A DNA stretch of 64,000 nt from Paraburkholderia metrosideri (GCF_904848625.1 NZ_CAJHCP010000012.1:1-64000), one strand, 5' to 3'; numbered from the stretch's first letter, positions 35,372-44,115 are shown. Translations and numbers: made by a program. Notes: generated from the letters alone by a model not told the origin.

Positions 35372-36004
35372 ATGGACACCCACCTCACGAAGCCCGCCGA
35401 CCCGTCAACCACCGACCTCGGCCGCCGCGTGCGTGCCGCACGTCAGGCGCAGGATCTGACGCTGGAGACTGCGAGCCGCCTCTGCGGCGTCTCGCGCTCT
35501 ACGCTCTCCAAAGTCGAAAATGGCCTGATGTCCCCCACTTTCGACGTTCTGCAAAAGATCGTCCTTGGACTGAAGATCGAGATTGGCGAGTTGTTCGGCT
35601 CCACGCCGAAAGTCAATGCAAGTGGCCGGCGCGCGCTGACGCGCAAGAACGAAGGGCAGCGCCACGCGTATCGTGGCTATCAGATGGAATTGCTGGCAAC
35701 GGATCTCGCGCACAAGGCGATGTTGCCGTTTCGTATCCGCATCTCCGCGCATACGCTCGACGCGTTCGACGACTGGGGCCGTCACGAGGGCGAAGAATTT
35801 CTCTATGTGATCAGTGGGAGCGTGTGTCTTTATTCGGAGCTCTATGCGCCGACCCATCTGAATGCTGGCGACAGCCTGTATTTCGACAGCCGCACGGGGC
35901 ATGCGGCCGTTTCAACCAGCGAAGAAGATGCCGAAGTGTTGTGGATGGCGACCCGCGCAGATATTCCGCCAGTGGCCGCCACGATTGAGTCGTCGAAGAA
36001 ATAA
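35372..36004 (+). CDS. XRE-family regulator with cupin domain
   Basis: This protein of about 210 residues has an N-terminal XRE helix-turn-helix (residues 17-70, with LETASRLCGVSRSTLSKVEN) and a C-terminal cupin (about 120-195, with GEEFLYVISGSVCLYSE). This layout is common in regulators of small-molecule catabolism such as PuuR/SutR types, where the cupin senses the ligand. It probably regulates the upstream CMD, ICL-like and RidA genes. ATG 35309 is an alternative start adding 21 residues; no start has a strong ribosome-binding site. Confidence 0.9.
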   Translation: MDTHLTKPADPSTTDLGRRVRAARQAQDLTLETASRLCGVSRSTLSKVENGLMSPTFDVLQKIVLGLKIEIGELFGSTPKVNASGRRALTRKNEGQRHAYRGYQMELLATDLAHKAMLPFRIRISAHTLDAFDDWGRHEGEEFLYVISGSVCLYSELYAPTHLNAGDSLYFDSRTGHAAVSTSEEDAEVLWMATRADIPPVAATIESSKK

Positions 36005-36106
36005 CGCCGATGATGCGCGGCCGCGGGTGCTCGCGTCGTGACCTGTAGTAGTTCGCCACGCCACTTCACGCCGCTCGTACCGTCTGCGAGCCGCCCTCAC
36101 CTCAAG

Positions 36107-37240
36107 TCAGGCACCAGCCTGTTCGCGCGCCTGCGCCAACGCGCTTAGATTGCCTTCACCAAATCCGTGGTGCCCCTGCCGCTGTACGATTTCGAAAAAG
36201 ATCTCGCCTGTGCGGCGACGCACGAAGGTCTGGAAAAACAGCAGTGGTATACCGTCCGCGCCGATTTCGCCGTCGACCAGAACGTGCGTGCGCTTCAGGC
36301 GTTCAACATCGAGTCCATGGCCCGGCAAACGCGCGTCGAGTTGCTCGTAGTAACGCGGCGGCGGCTCGACAAATTCGACGCCGTTGGCGAGCAACTGCTC
36401 GACGCACGCGAAGATGTCGTCGGTGGCTAGCGCGATATGCTGCACCCCTTCGCCAGGGTGATCCGGCAAATATTCGTGCATCAGACTGGTCCGGCGCGTG
36501 CCCTCTTCATAGAGAGGAACGCGAATCGCGCCGCACGGCGACACCATGACGCGCGACTCCGCCGATACATGCCAGTTCGCGTGCAACTCGTGAATCTCGC
36601 GGAAATTGAGCAGGTCGCGATAGAAGTCGACCCATTCCTGCATCCGGCCTTCACCGACCGTTTGTGTCAGATGATCGACCGCAACGAGGCCGTTGCCCAC
36701 GTGACTCAGATCGGCATGCGCGGTGTCGATTTCGATCGGCCGGAAGTCGATGTCGAAGATCGAGATATCGCCGAGGCCGCCGCGCTGGCCGCCACGCCCG
36801 CGCCAACGGTCGACGAAATAGATGTGCGAATCGCCGATGCCCTGGATCGCCGGAATCAGCAGTTCGCCTGCGCCGGTTTTCTCGCCTTCGAACGCCCATG
36901 CGCCGAGTTCGATCGCGCGGTCGAACGCACGCTGCGCGTCGGCGACCCGAATGCCGATTGCGCAGATGCCCGCGCCATATTCCTCGGCATAGCGCGCCGC
37001 GAACGAGTCGGGCTCGGCGTTGATCAGAAACTGCATCTCGCCTTGCCGATACAGTGTGACGTCCTTACTGATATGGCGTGCAACCGCCTTGAAGCCGAGT
37101 TTGGCGAAGGTCTCGCCGAGCGCCTGCGGATCGCGCGCGGCAAACTCCACGAACTCGAGGCCGGCGGTGCCGAGCGGATTGTGCTCAGGCGCCGACACGG
37201 CGCGCAGCGCGACGTCTGGTGTGGGCAAGTCGCTGGGCAT
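36107..37240 (-). CDS. hppD: 4-hydroxyphenylpyruvate dioxygenase
   Basis: This 377-residue enzyme has two vicinal-oxygen-chelate domains. The Fe(II) ligands are visible as His190 (VDHLTQ), His268 (VQHIA) and Glu350 (FFEIVQR). The C-terminal GHHGFGEGNLSALAQA is typical of bacterial HppD. It converts 4-hydroxyphenylpyruvate to homogentisate in tyrosine degradation. AAGGAG lies before the ATG. The neighbouring pca genes suggest an aromatic-catabolism region. A two-domain dehydroshikimate dehydratase such as QuiC is less likely given the normal HppD length. Confidence 0.92.
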   Translation of the reverse strand: MPSDLPTPDVALRAVSAPEHNPLGTAGLEFVEFAARDPQALGETFAKLGFKAVARHISKDVTLYRQGEMQFLINAEPDSFAARYAEEYGAGICAIGIRVADAQRAFDRAIELGAWAFEGEKTGAGELLIPAIQGIGDSHIYFVDRWRGRGGQRGGLGDISIFDIDFRPIEIDTAHADLSHVGNGLVAVDHLTQTVGEGRMQEWVDFYRDLLNFREIHELHANWHVSAESRVMVSPCGAIRVPLYEEGTRRTSLMHEYLPDHPGEGVQHIALATDDIFACVEQLLANGVEFVEPPPRYYEQLDARLPGHGLDVERLKRTHVLVDGEIGADGIPLLFFQTFVRRRTGEIFFEIVQRQGHHGFGEGNLSALAQAREQAGA

Positions 37241-37482
37241 GGCAATCTCCTTGTACAGTCTTTCGACGCTAAATCCGGTGTTTCCGATGTTCGGTGCGTG
37301 CCGTCGTGCTACCGCCGCGTGGCATTGCCTACAGGGTGTGCCTCAGCAAACGCGGCGCCCGACGGCTTGGGCACCGTGTTTGTACACCGGGTAGCCGGGC
37401 GTTCGCAACCTTCATTTTGTACTGAATGGTTCATGCGTAATGATTCGGGCGGAGCAGCGCACGCGCGTCACAGTCACGAACC

Positions 37483-38481
37483 TCAACGGCTGACTACCTT
37501 ACTTCTGCTGCGTTTCTGCCTATCTTTACTCACCACCTTGCCCGCATTGGCCGCCATCCGCTGCTGCGCGACCTCGCGCACCGCTTCGATAAACGCCTGC
37601 CCCACCGGCGACGGCTGCGTGTCCGAGCGGCGGATCAGCCCGACCGGCTCGCCCGTGCCCGCAAAGGGCAGCGGCAAACGCACCAGCATGCCGTGCGCCA
37701 GCTCATATTCGACGGCACTCAGCGGCACGAACCATACCGCGTCGTTTTCGAGCGTCAAGGCCCGGCCCGTGGATACCGACAATACTTCGACGAACGCCGA
37801 CAACGGCGGCACGCCCCACGCACTCAGCAAACTCTCCGCCGATTGCCGGATCAGCGTGCCGAACGGCGGCAGCACCACCGGAAAATCTTCGAGCGACGTA
37901 GCCGGCAAACTAAGACCGACCGCCAGCGGATGCCCCATTCGCACCACGGCAACCAGCGGCTCGGAAAACAACTGCTCGAAGCTGAGCCCGACCATCCGCT
38001 CAGGATCGGCCAGACGACCGACCGCGAATTCAATCGTGCCCGCTTTCAGACGCTCAAGCAATTCCGGGTTCGCGCCAGTGGCAAGGCGCACGATGACGCG
38101 TGGCCAAAGCACCGCAAACTGTTTCAGCACTGGTGGGATCAGCGCGGCCGCGACAGTCGGCAAAATACCGACCTCCAGCGTGGCGGCGGCCGCGCCTTCC
38201 GCGCGCGCCAGCAGATCGACGCCCTGGCGCAACGCGCTGACGCAGGCGCTGGCGTGCGGCATGAACAGTTGCCCCTCACGGGTCGGCACCGCGCCGTGAC
38301 GGCCGCGCTCGAACAGTTTCACGCCGAGAATCGCTTCGAGTTCGGCAACCGTCTTGGATACGGCAGGCTGGGTGATGGACAGGCTGTCGGCGGCTCGCTG
38401 GACGCTGCCGAACTGGGCGACGGCCAGAAAGCACTGGAGATGGCGAAATTTGACGCGGCTGTCCGCGAGACTGCGTTGCAT
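37483..38481 (-). CDS. pcaQ: LysR-type regulator PcaQ
   Basis: This 332-residue LysR regulator starts SRVKFRHLQCFLAVAQFGSV, with SITQPAVSKTVAELEAILG in the recognition helix, typical of PcaQ. The effector domain follows, and the last 20 residues are strongly basic. It is divergent from pcaHG across about 110 bp. PcaQ in other proteobacteria activates the pca operon in response to beta-carboxy-cis,cis-muconate. Candidate binding sites lie in the gap. Confidence 0.9.
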   Translation of the reverse strand: MQRSLADSRVKFRHLQCFLAVAQFGSVQRAADSLSITQPAVSKTVAELEAILGVKLFERGRHGAVPTREGQLFMPHASACVSALRQGVDLLARAEGAAAATLEVGILPTVAAALIPPVLKQFAVLWPRVIVRLATGANPELLERLKAGTIEFAVGRLADPERMVGLSFEQLFSEPLVAVVRMGHPLAVGLSLPATSLEDFPVVLPPFGTLIRQSAESLLSAWGVPPLSAFVEVLSVSTGRALTLENDAVWFVPLSAVEYELAHGMLVRLPLPFAGTGEPVGLIRRSDTQPSPVGQAFIEAVREVAQQRMAANAGKVVSKDRQKRSRSKVVSR

Positions 38482-38538
38482 AACGGAAGGTTATACGAAA
38501 CGGACGAAAACGTCATTTTTCATAACTGCCTAGGTTAG
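38480..38538. promoter_or_regulatory. candidate PcaQ-binding sites
   Basis: ATAACGGAAGGTTAT (38480-38494) is a perfect ATAAC/GTTAT inverted repeat with 5-nt spacing, and ATAACTGCCTAGGTTAG (38522-38538) holds ATAAC and GTTAG with 7-nt spacing. The published PcaQ site is ATAACC-N4-GGTTAA, which gives 6-nt spacing on the same count. Both are therefore close but not exact. The first overlaps the pcaQ start codon, which would allow self-control. Confidence 0.5.
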
Positions 38539-38590
38539 ATACAGTCCTTCTCATAACACCGTATCCCACAATTCCTCGAAGGAGACACTG

Positions 38591-39295
38591 ATGGACGATT
38601 CCCTGCTCAGTCCGCGCGACTTTCCGTCCCACCCCGATTACGTCTATCCCAGCTACGGCTCGTCGACCAAGCGCGGCCCCAAGCTCCCGCTGATTCCGCT
38701 GAAAGAGAAGCTGCGCGACCAGCGCGTGCCGGTTTATGGCACCGACGACCTCGGCGCACTCGACCACGATCTGACGAAAAATGCCGTGCGTAACGGCGAG
38801 CCGCTCGGCGAGCGCATCATCGTGACGGGCCGTGTGCTCGACGAAAATGCGCGCCCGGTGCGCAATACGCTGGTCGAAATCTGGCAAGCGAATGCAGCCG
38901 GCCGCTACGTGCACAAAGCCGACCAGCACGACGCGCCGCTCGATCCGAACTTCCTCGGCGCAGGCCGTTGCATCACGGACAACGAAGGCCGTTACCGCTT
39001 CCTGACCATCAAGCCGGGCGCGTATCCGTGGGGCAATCACCCGAATGCATGGCGTCCGAACCATATCCACTTCTCGCTGTTCGGCGATCACTTCGGCTCG
39101 CGACTCGTCACGCAAATGTATTTCCCCGGCGATCCGCTGCTCGCCTTCGACCCGATTTACCAGGGTACGCCGGAAAGCGCGCGTGAACGCATGATCGCGA
39201 ATTTCTCGCTCGACACCACGCAAGAGGCCTACGCGCTCGGCTACGATTTCGACATCGTGCTGCGCGGCCCGAACGAAACGCCGATGGAGCGCTAA
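38591..39295 (+). CDS. pcaH: protocatechuate 3,4-dioxygenase, beta subunit
   Basis: This 234-residue subunit carries the non-haem Fe(III) site: Tyr106 (NAAGRYVHKADQ), Tyr145 (GAYPWGNHPNAW), His158 and His160 (HIHFSLFG). It opens protocatechuate between its hydroxyls, giving beta-carboxy-cis,cis-muconate. AAGGAG precedes the ATG. It is followed after 3 nt by pcaG. The lower pca genes (pcaB, C, D, I, J, F) are not in this window. Confidence 0.96.
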   Translation: MDDSLLSPRDFPSHPDYVYPSYGSSTKRGPKLPLIPLKEKLRDQRVPVYGTDDLGALDHDLTKNAVRNGEPLGERIIVTGRVLDENARPVRNTLVEIWQANAAGRYVHKADQHDAPLDPNFLGAGRCITDNEGRYRFLTIKPGAYPWGNHPNAWRPNHIHFSLFGDHFGSRLVTQMYFPGDPLLAFDPIYQGTPESARERMIANFSLDTTQEAYALGYDFDIVLRGPNETPMER

Positions 39296-39298
39296 GCC

Positions 39299-39886
39299 AT
39301 GACCACTCTCAAGCAAACGCCTTCGCAGACAGTTGGACCGTACTTCGCTTACGGTCTGTGCCCGCAACAATACGACTTCGAGTACAAGAGCCTGTTCACG
39401 TCCGTTCTGGCCGACCGTGAAGCAGCGGGTGAACACATCTCGATCGTCGGTCAGGTGTTCGACGGCGACGGCAAGGTGGTCGGCGACGCGATGATCGAAA
39501 TGTCGCAAGTGGACGCCAATGGCCACTATCCGGAATCGCGGGAGGAAATCCTGAAGACTGGCTTTCACGGTTTTGCGCGCATGGGCACGGGCACGGACCC
39601 GCACAAGCGCTTCATCATCGAAACGGTGAAGCCTGGCCGTGCGAACCCGGATGAAGCGCCGCACATCAACGTGATTCTGACGATGCGCGGCATGCTGCTG
39701 CACACGTTCACGCGTATCTATTTTGAGGACGAAGCCCAGGCGAATGAGCAGGATGCCGTGCTGGCAACGGTTCCGGCAGATCGTCGTGGCACGCTGATCG
39801 CGCGTCGCGAGCCGAATAGCGCCAATGTGTATCGCTTCGATATCCACATGCAGGGCGACAAGGAAACGGTGTTTTTCGACCTGTGA
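39299..39886 (+). CDS. pcaG: protocatechuate 3,4-dioxygenase, alpha subunit
   Basis: This 195-residue subunit pairs with PcaH. It starts TLKQTPSQTVGPYFAYGL, the PcaG hallmark, and contains the intradiol dioxygenase core with FARMGT and RIYFEDEA. It lacks the iron ligands and completes the active-site cavity. It lies 3 nt after pcaH and is the last gene before a strong terminator. Confidence 0.96.
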   Translation: MTTLKQTPSQTVGPYFAYGLCPQQYDFEYKSLFTSVLADREAAGEHISIVGQVFDGDGKVVGDAMIEMSQVDANGHYPESREEILKTGFHGFARMGTGTDPHKRFIIETVKPGRANPDEAPHINVILTMRGMLLHTFTRIYFEDEAQANEQDAVLATVPADRRGTLIARREPNSANVYRFDIHMQGDKETVFFDL

Positions 39887-39904
39887 TGTGAGATCGGTGA
39901 GCCT

Positions 39905-39949
39905 GTGAAAGCGATCGGGGTATTTTCTATACTTTCATATTGCTTTCAC
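39905..39949. repeat. 8-bp inverted repeat after pcaG
   Basis: GTGAAAGC (39905-39912) and GCTTTCAC (39942-39949) form a perfect inverted repeat flanking an AT-rich core, just after pcaG and before the terminator at 40007. It may stabilise the mRNA end. Confidence 0.4.
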
Positions 39950-40006
39950 ATACACTGGCTACGATCCGTCTAGCGACTGGATCGCGATACTCCGAGTAGA
40001 GTAGTT

Positions 40007-40033
40007 AAGCCCGCCTTGCGCGGGCTTTTTTTT
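40007..40033 (+). terminator. Rho-independent terminator of pcaHG
   Basis: AAGCCCGC and GCGGGCTT form an 8-bp stem with a 5-nt loop, followed by TTTTTT. It ends the pcaHG transcript and lies just before the stop of the convergent peptidase gene at 40049. Confidence 0.9.
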
Positions 40034-40048
40034 GCGCTTCTTGCGCGC

Positions 40049-41401
40049 TCAACGCGCTAGCGAGCAGCGCAGCCAGCGGCGAATCCTGATCACGTCGGCG
40101 ATGTGATCATGCGGGCCGGGTGCGCCCAGCACGACGATGTCGATCGGCCTGCCATGCACCAACATCCGCACCACGACGCAGTGACCGGCCTCGTTGATAA
40201 AGCCGGTCTTCTGCAACACGATCGAGCGGTCGCCGCCTCGCACCAATGCATTCGAGTTGTGATAACTCAAACTGGCCCGGCCGCCGCCCGGAAAGACCAC
40301 TTGCGAGCGGTCCGTCGAATACGCGCGAATCAACGGATAGTGACTCGCCGCCGCGACCAGCAGCGACAGATCCTCCGCGGTCGACACGTTCTGCGGCGAC
40401 AAGCCCGTACCATTGACGAACGACGTATGACGCATCCCAAGGGCGCGCGCCTTCGCATTCATCGCTGCGACGAAGCCTGGCCGGCCGCCCGCGTAGTCTC
40501 GACTGAGCGCAGCGGCGGCGCGGTTTTCCGACGACATCAGTGCAATGTGCAACATGTCGTGACGCGACAATCTCGAACCGACGCTCAAGCGTGAGCCGGT
40601 GAACTTGTCGAAATCCTGATCCTGAACGGTGACGTCGAGCCGCGCATCGAGCGCGTGCCTGACGTCGAGCGACACGACTGCCGCCATCAGTTTGGACACT
40701 GAAGCGATAGGCACGACCCGGTCGGCCTGTTTCTCGGTGAGCACGGTGTGGGTTCGCTCATCGACCACATAGACGGATCGCGCGCGAAGCAATGCCCGCG
40801 ATCGACGCGTATAACCACAGCGCGCCAGCAGACGAAGCCCCGAACGCGCAGACGCGCGCGAAGCCGCTGATTGCCGGGCATTATGTTGCGTGGTTTGTTG
40901 CGTGGTTTGTTGCGTGGTCCGTTGCGTGGTCCGTTGCGTGGTTTGTTGCGTGGTTTGTTGCGTGGTTTGTTGCGTGGTCCGTTGCGTGGTTTGTTGCGTG
41001 GTTTGTTGCGTGGCTATCGGGTCGGGACGGCGTGCGTCGCGCGGTTCCCTCGCAACGCGCGCGGCCTGACGACGATGTTTCGACGTGATTTTGCCGATAT
41101 GCATGGGTTGCGCCGCACTCGTCGTGTGCTTGCGTTTGTGCACGACACGACGCCGACCTTTGTCGACGGCAGGCCCTTTCGCTTGACCACGCGGTTTGAT
41201 TGTCGCTGGCGACGCACGCGCAACGGACGGCGTGACGTGTGTGCCCGCACGCGCGGAAGTGGCTTGGCCACGCTCGTGAGTCGCGCCAAACGAAGCCCCG
41301 ATATTCAGCCACAGCAGACCGAATATCGCGATAGTGCGGAGCCAGACAACGAGGTAATAAGCAGGAAATTCAGATGAAAAAGTTCGACGACCGTACGGCA
41401 T
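40049..41401 (-). CDS. serine-type D-Ala-D-Ala carboxypeptidase/endopeptidase (PBP7-like)
   Basis: This 450-residue protein has an N-terminal membrane segment or signal (about 15-38), a long basic and Thr/Gln-rich linker, and a C-terminal peptidase S11 domain with SVSK (Ser234 to Lys237), SEN (291-293) and KTG (398-400), the penicillin-binding-protein triad. It is the PbpG/PBP7 type that cuts peptidoglycan cross-links. The linker contains 11 copies of a 4-residue repeat (TTQQ or TTQR, about 131-174). I chose ATG 41401 because GGGAAG precedes it. Confidence 0.88.
   Translation of the reverse strand: MPYGRRTFSSEFPAYYLVVWLRTIAIFGLLWLNIGASFGATHERGQATSARAGTHVTPSVARASPATIKPRGQAKGPAVDKGRRRVVHKRKHTTSAAQPMHIGKITSKHRRQAARVAREPRDARRPDPIATQQTTQQTTQRTTQQTTQQTTQQTTQRTTQRTTQQTTQQTTQHNARQSAASRASARSGLRLLARCGYTRRSRALLRARSVYVVDERTHTVLTEKQADRVVPIASVSKLMAAVVSLDVRHALDARLDVTVQDQDFDKFTGSRLSVGSRLSRHDMLHIALMSSENRAAAALSRDYAGGRPGFVAAMNAKARALGMRHTSFVNGTGLSPQNVSTAEDLSLLVAAASHYPLIRAYSTDRSQVVFPGGGRASLSYHNSNALVRGGDRSIVLQKTGFINEAGHCVVVRMLVHGRPIDIVVLGAPGPHDHIADVIRIRRWLRCSLAR
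40883..41014 (-). repeat. 11 x 12-bp tandem repeat in peptidase linker
   Basis: Eleven 12-bp units with core GTTGCGTGGTTT (plus strand), some reading CCG instead of TTG at one codon, encode TTQQ or TTQR in the linker. The unit length is a multiple of three, so copy changes would keep the frame. The spacing is too short and regular for a CRISPR array. Confidence 0.95.
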
Positions 41402-41565
41402 GCAGCTTCCCGTTCTGTGCCGCGCGAATTCGAAAGAAGTAAGCACCGCGCCGGCAACGACCCGCCGATGTTAAGACAGATCACGCATGCGATCAACGAC
41501 GAACAGGCATTGCGCCTGATAGGCAGAGGACTTGCCTTCAGGCAAAAAACTCTGCAAAAACCGCG

Positions 41566-41829
41566 TTAGCACCGGAAGAAATCGAGGCTCTGCCCCGCGT
41601 AAATCGCGCGCGCAAGCCAGTCCGGTTTATCGCCGTAGCCGTCCCACGTATTACCGTATGCGTCGCGATACATCACTGCGCGGACAGCGTTCGCATCGGC
41701 TTCTAGCGAGTCCTCCAGCGCCTCCAGCGTAATGCCGTAGTCGTCCATACGTCGGCGTATCCACGCGACCAGGCGCTCACGTGCGTTTCCATCGAAGTCG
41801 AGCAACCCTTGTTCTTCTCGCTCTTTCAT
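41566..41829 (-). CDS. H-NS-family-like small protein
   Basis: This 87-residue protein has an acidic and basic N-terminal helix region (LVAWIRRRMDDYGITLEALEDSLEAD) and a C-terminal segment, YRDAYGNTWDGYGDKPDWL, that resembles the H-NS DNA-binding motif (YRDP...TWSGRGRxPxWL). The key arginines of the AT-hook-like core are replaced by Tyr and Asp, so DNA binding may be weaker or different. It is a single gene in a gene-poor stretch. The assignment rests on the C-terminal motif. Confidence 0.6.
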   Translation of the reverse strand: MKEREEQGLLDFDGNARERLVAWIRRRMDDYGITLEALEDSLEADANAVRAVMYRDAYGNTWDGYGDKPDWLARAIYAGQSLDFFRC

Positions 41830-42312
41830 AACGTACCGGTATCGCTGCGATTAATGCTCGCGTTAGACAAACGAACACTTCGCTAAACAGCGCGAAGCTT
41901 ATGCATGACTCATTGGAATGAAGTGCGATTCGAATCTGCGACATGACTCCCGACGCGCAAAAATTGCACCCGGAAATGAGGCCTGGTCAATCTTGGATTA
42001 AGGAGAATTCTTAGGCAATCAGCTCGAATCGCATCCGCTGCCAGCCTCTCTTTACGCTGCGAAGAGGCATCAGGTTCAGCGCATGGAAAGTAATTCTAGC
42101 ATTCAATTTATTTTGTTTGCAGCCAGACGATGCTGAATGACGAGTTGGGGTTTTCCATTCTTATTCGTTTATCTGCGTATCGGATAGGCGGCAGAATGTG
42201 CACAATACCCGGCGACGTACAGGGACGAAAAGACAAAGCCGCGCGTCGTCATGCTATGTTCCGCTGCATAGTGTGCACATAGCCCACAGCCCCATGCATA
42301 GGAGACACAGCC
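41830..42312. other. AT-rich intergenic region
   Basis: This region is richer in A/T than its neighbours, especially 42080-42180. It holds no credible gene. It includes CCTCT/AGAGG inverted arms near 42046-42067 and several short palindromes just before the lysE start. I see no clear promoter boxes. Confidence 0.5.
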
Positions 42313-42948
42313 ATGCCCGCCTCAACCGCCATCATCACCATCCTGGCCGCGCTGCTGCTCGGCGCCATGAGTCCGGGACCGAGCTTCGTGATCGTCGCTC
42401 GCAATTCGATCGGGCTATCGCGCCGCGATGGGCTCGCCACAGCGCTCGGCATGGGCATGGGCGGCGTGTTCTTTAGCGGCATCGCGTTACTCGGTCTCTA
42501 TACGTTGCTGGCCACGGTCGAGTGGCTCTATATCGGACTGAAGGTCGCGGGGGGTTTGTACCTGATCTATCTGGCGTCGAAAATCTGGCGCGGCGCCGCT
42601 AAACCGCTCGCTTTCGACGCCACGCAGGCCGCTTCCATGAATCCGCGCAAATCGTTCTGGATTGGCTTGAGCACGCAACTCAGCAATCCGAAAACTGCTG
42701 TGTACTACGGCAGTATCTTCGCGGCGCTGCTTCCACAGCACCCGCCACTGTGGTGCTACTTCGCGTTGCCGCCTGCCATCTTCGCGATCGAAGCAGGCTG
42801 GTACACGATCGTCGCACTGTGTTTTTCAAGCAAGCGCCCGCGCGAAATCTATTTGCAATGGAAAGCGTGGGTCGATCGCGTCGCCGCAAGCGCCGTCGCT
42901 GCGCTCGGATTGCGCCTGATTCTGACCGCACACAAAGTGGGCATCTGA
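42313..42948 (+). CDS. LysE/RhtB-family amino-acid exporter
   Basis: This 211-residue protein has about six helices. The N-terminal segment GAMSPGPSFVIVARNSIGLSRR with the PGP motif is the LysE/RhtB signature. Members export amino acids such as lysine, threonine or homoserine lactone. AGGAGA lies before the ATG. No regulator is adjacent, so the substrate is not known. Confidence 0.92.
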   Translation: MPASTAIITILAALLLGAMSPGPSFVIVARNSIGLSRRDGLATALGMGMGGVFFSGIALLGLYTLLATVEWLYIGLKVAGGLYLIYLASKIWRGAAKPLAFDATQAASMNPRKSFWIGLSTQLSNPKTAVYYGSIFAALLPQHPPLWCYFALPPAIFAIEAGWYTIVALCFSSKRPREIYLQWKAWVDRVAASAVAALGLRLILTAHKVGI

Positions 42949-43250
42949 GCGTCTTTCCCATCGTGACTTGCCGTGTCACCGACGCGGCGAGCCGCCTTCA
43001 GTGGGCTTCACAACGCACTAAACAGCACGGCGAGCTCAACCGATCCACCTCTCCTCGCAAAACAGTTACAAGTTATCTATTGACGCCGATACACCCTCCC
43101 GGTTACTGTGGCACCCGAAGTTCAAGAAGTTCGATTGCTGTTCATCAATGTCTCGCTCCCTCAGCGGTATTCGTTGTCCTCTCCCTTCCTTGACGCTTCA
43201 AGCGCTCGTTTGCAGAGCAAATTCTTCAATTTTTACCTCAAGGATTCTTC
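42949..43250 (+). promoter_or_regulatory. cspA upstream region with long leader
   Basis: The region before the cold-shock gene contains a TTGACG box (43080-43085) with a 17-bp spacer to TTACTG (43103-43108), a weak promoter candidate. It would give a leader of about 140 nt, as in other cspA genes where the leader controls mRNA stability at low temperature. AAGGA precedes the ATG. Confidence 0.4.
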
Positions 43251-43454
43251 ATGGATACCGGTACCGTTAAGTGGTTCAACGACAGCAAAGGCTTTGGCTT
43301 CATCACCCCGGACAAGGGCGGCGACGACCTGTTCGCGCATTTCTCGGAAATTCGCAGCGACGGTTTCAAGACGCTGGCTGAAAACCAGAAGGTGAGCTTC
43401 GAAACGAAGCAAGGCCCGAAGGGTCTGCAAGCGGCTAACATCAAGCCGCTGTAA
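43251..43454 (+). CDS. cspA: cold-shock protein, CspA family
   Basis: This 67-residue single cold-shock domain has RNP1 (KGFGFITP) and RNP2 (DLFAHFSEI) and starts TGTVKWFNDSKGFGF. It binds single-stranded nucleic acid as an RNA chaperone. The long leader upstream is typical for cold-inducible copies. A GTGTCCG/CGGACAT hairpin follows near 43469-43486, without a T-run. Confidence 0.97.
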   Translation: MDTGTVKWFNDSKGFGFITPDKGGDDLFAHFSEIRSDGFKTLAENQKVSFETKQGPKGLQAANIKPL

Positions 43455-43747
43455 GTTTGAAGGGCTCGGTGTCCGGCAACGGACATCGGGCTGCAGCGAC
43501 ACCCTCGCGGAGCTTTTGGCTCCCACAGTTGGCGCGATTCGCTTTTTAGCTGCATTTATTCAAGCAGCTTGCCCAAGCGCCAAACGCCTCGTTGCACCTC
43601 ATTCTCCCCTCCGGCTTCAACGCCCATTTTTTCGCTTTCCGACTGCGTTCAGATTCGGCTCGCAATGGCTTGAATCAGCTCGTCCGCGATACTCGTAATA
43701 CGGGGTCGAACGGCCGGCTCGCACTCGAATAATCATTAAAATATAAA

Positions 43748-43972
43748 ATGACAAACAAACATATTCATCATTACAACGGCTATGCCGTCCAACCCTCGGC
43801 GCATCGTTTGCCCGACGGTAGCTTTTCATCCAACCTGCTGCTCGAACGCGCTGACAGCGCACGCACCGAAGGGCGCTACCAGTTCTATTCGCTCGACTAT
43901 TTCCCGAACGAAGAACAGGCATTGCGGCACTCGGCGCATTGGGCGCATCACTGGGTCGATACACGCGGTTAA
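43748..43972 (+). CDS. 74-residue hypothetical protein
   Basis: This protein is rich in His, Tyr and Trp (HIHHYNGYAVQPSAHRLPDG at the start, HSAHWAHHWVDTRG at the end) and probably cytoplasmic. The composition and length suggest a small conserved Burkholderia protein, but I do not recognise a named family. The region just upstream is AT-rich (ATTAAAATATAAAATG) and may hold the promoter. Confidence 0.65.
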   Translation: MTNKHIHHYNGYAVQPSAHRLPDGSFSSNLLLERADSARTEGRYQFYSLDYFPNEEQALRHSAHWAHHWVDTRG

Positions 43973-44065
43973 GCGTGCGGCTCTGCAAATAACGCGTAAT
44001 TAATTCAGCGGATCCTGCCGGCGCATCTTGCGACGCTGGTTTGCACCTCAAGCAGCATGAGTTCT

Positions 44066-44115
44066 ATAGCGTTGCATAGCGCGCCTTCAGCAGGTGCGCT
44101 ATGCAACGACGCTAT
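44066..44115. terminator. strong stem-loop between convergent genes
   Basis: GTTGCATAGCGC (44071-44082) and GCGCTATGCAAC (44096-44107) form a perfect 12-bp stem, with ATAGC and GCTAT continuing it outside. It lies between the small hypothetical gene and the end of the acyl-CoA synthetase gene, so it probably ends transcription from both sides. No long T-run is present. Confidence 0.6.

Noticed and set aside
36437..38299. Long plus-strand open frame across hppD and pcaQ
   Set aside because: Both sense genes are clear, and the plus-strand translation has no family features.
40883..41014. CRISPR-like array
   Set aside because: The repeat unit is only 12 bp with no spacers and it encodes a peptide repeat inside a gene.
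40871..41377. Plus-strand frame with LLRG repeats opposite the peptidase linker
   Set aside because: The repeat pattern simply mirrors the 12-bp repeat of the real gene on the minus strand.
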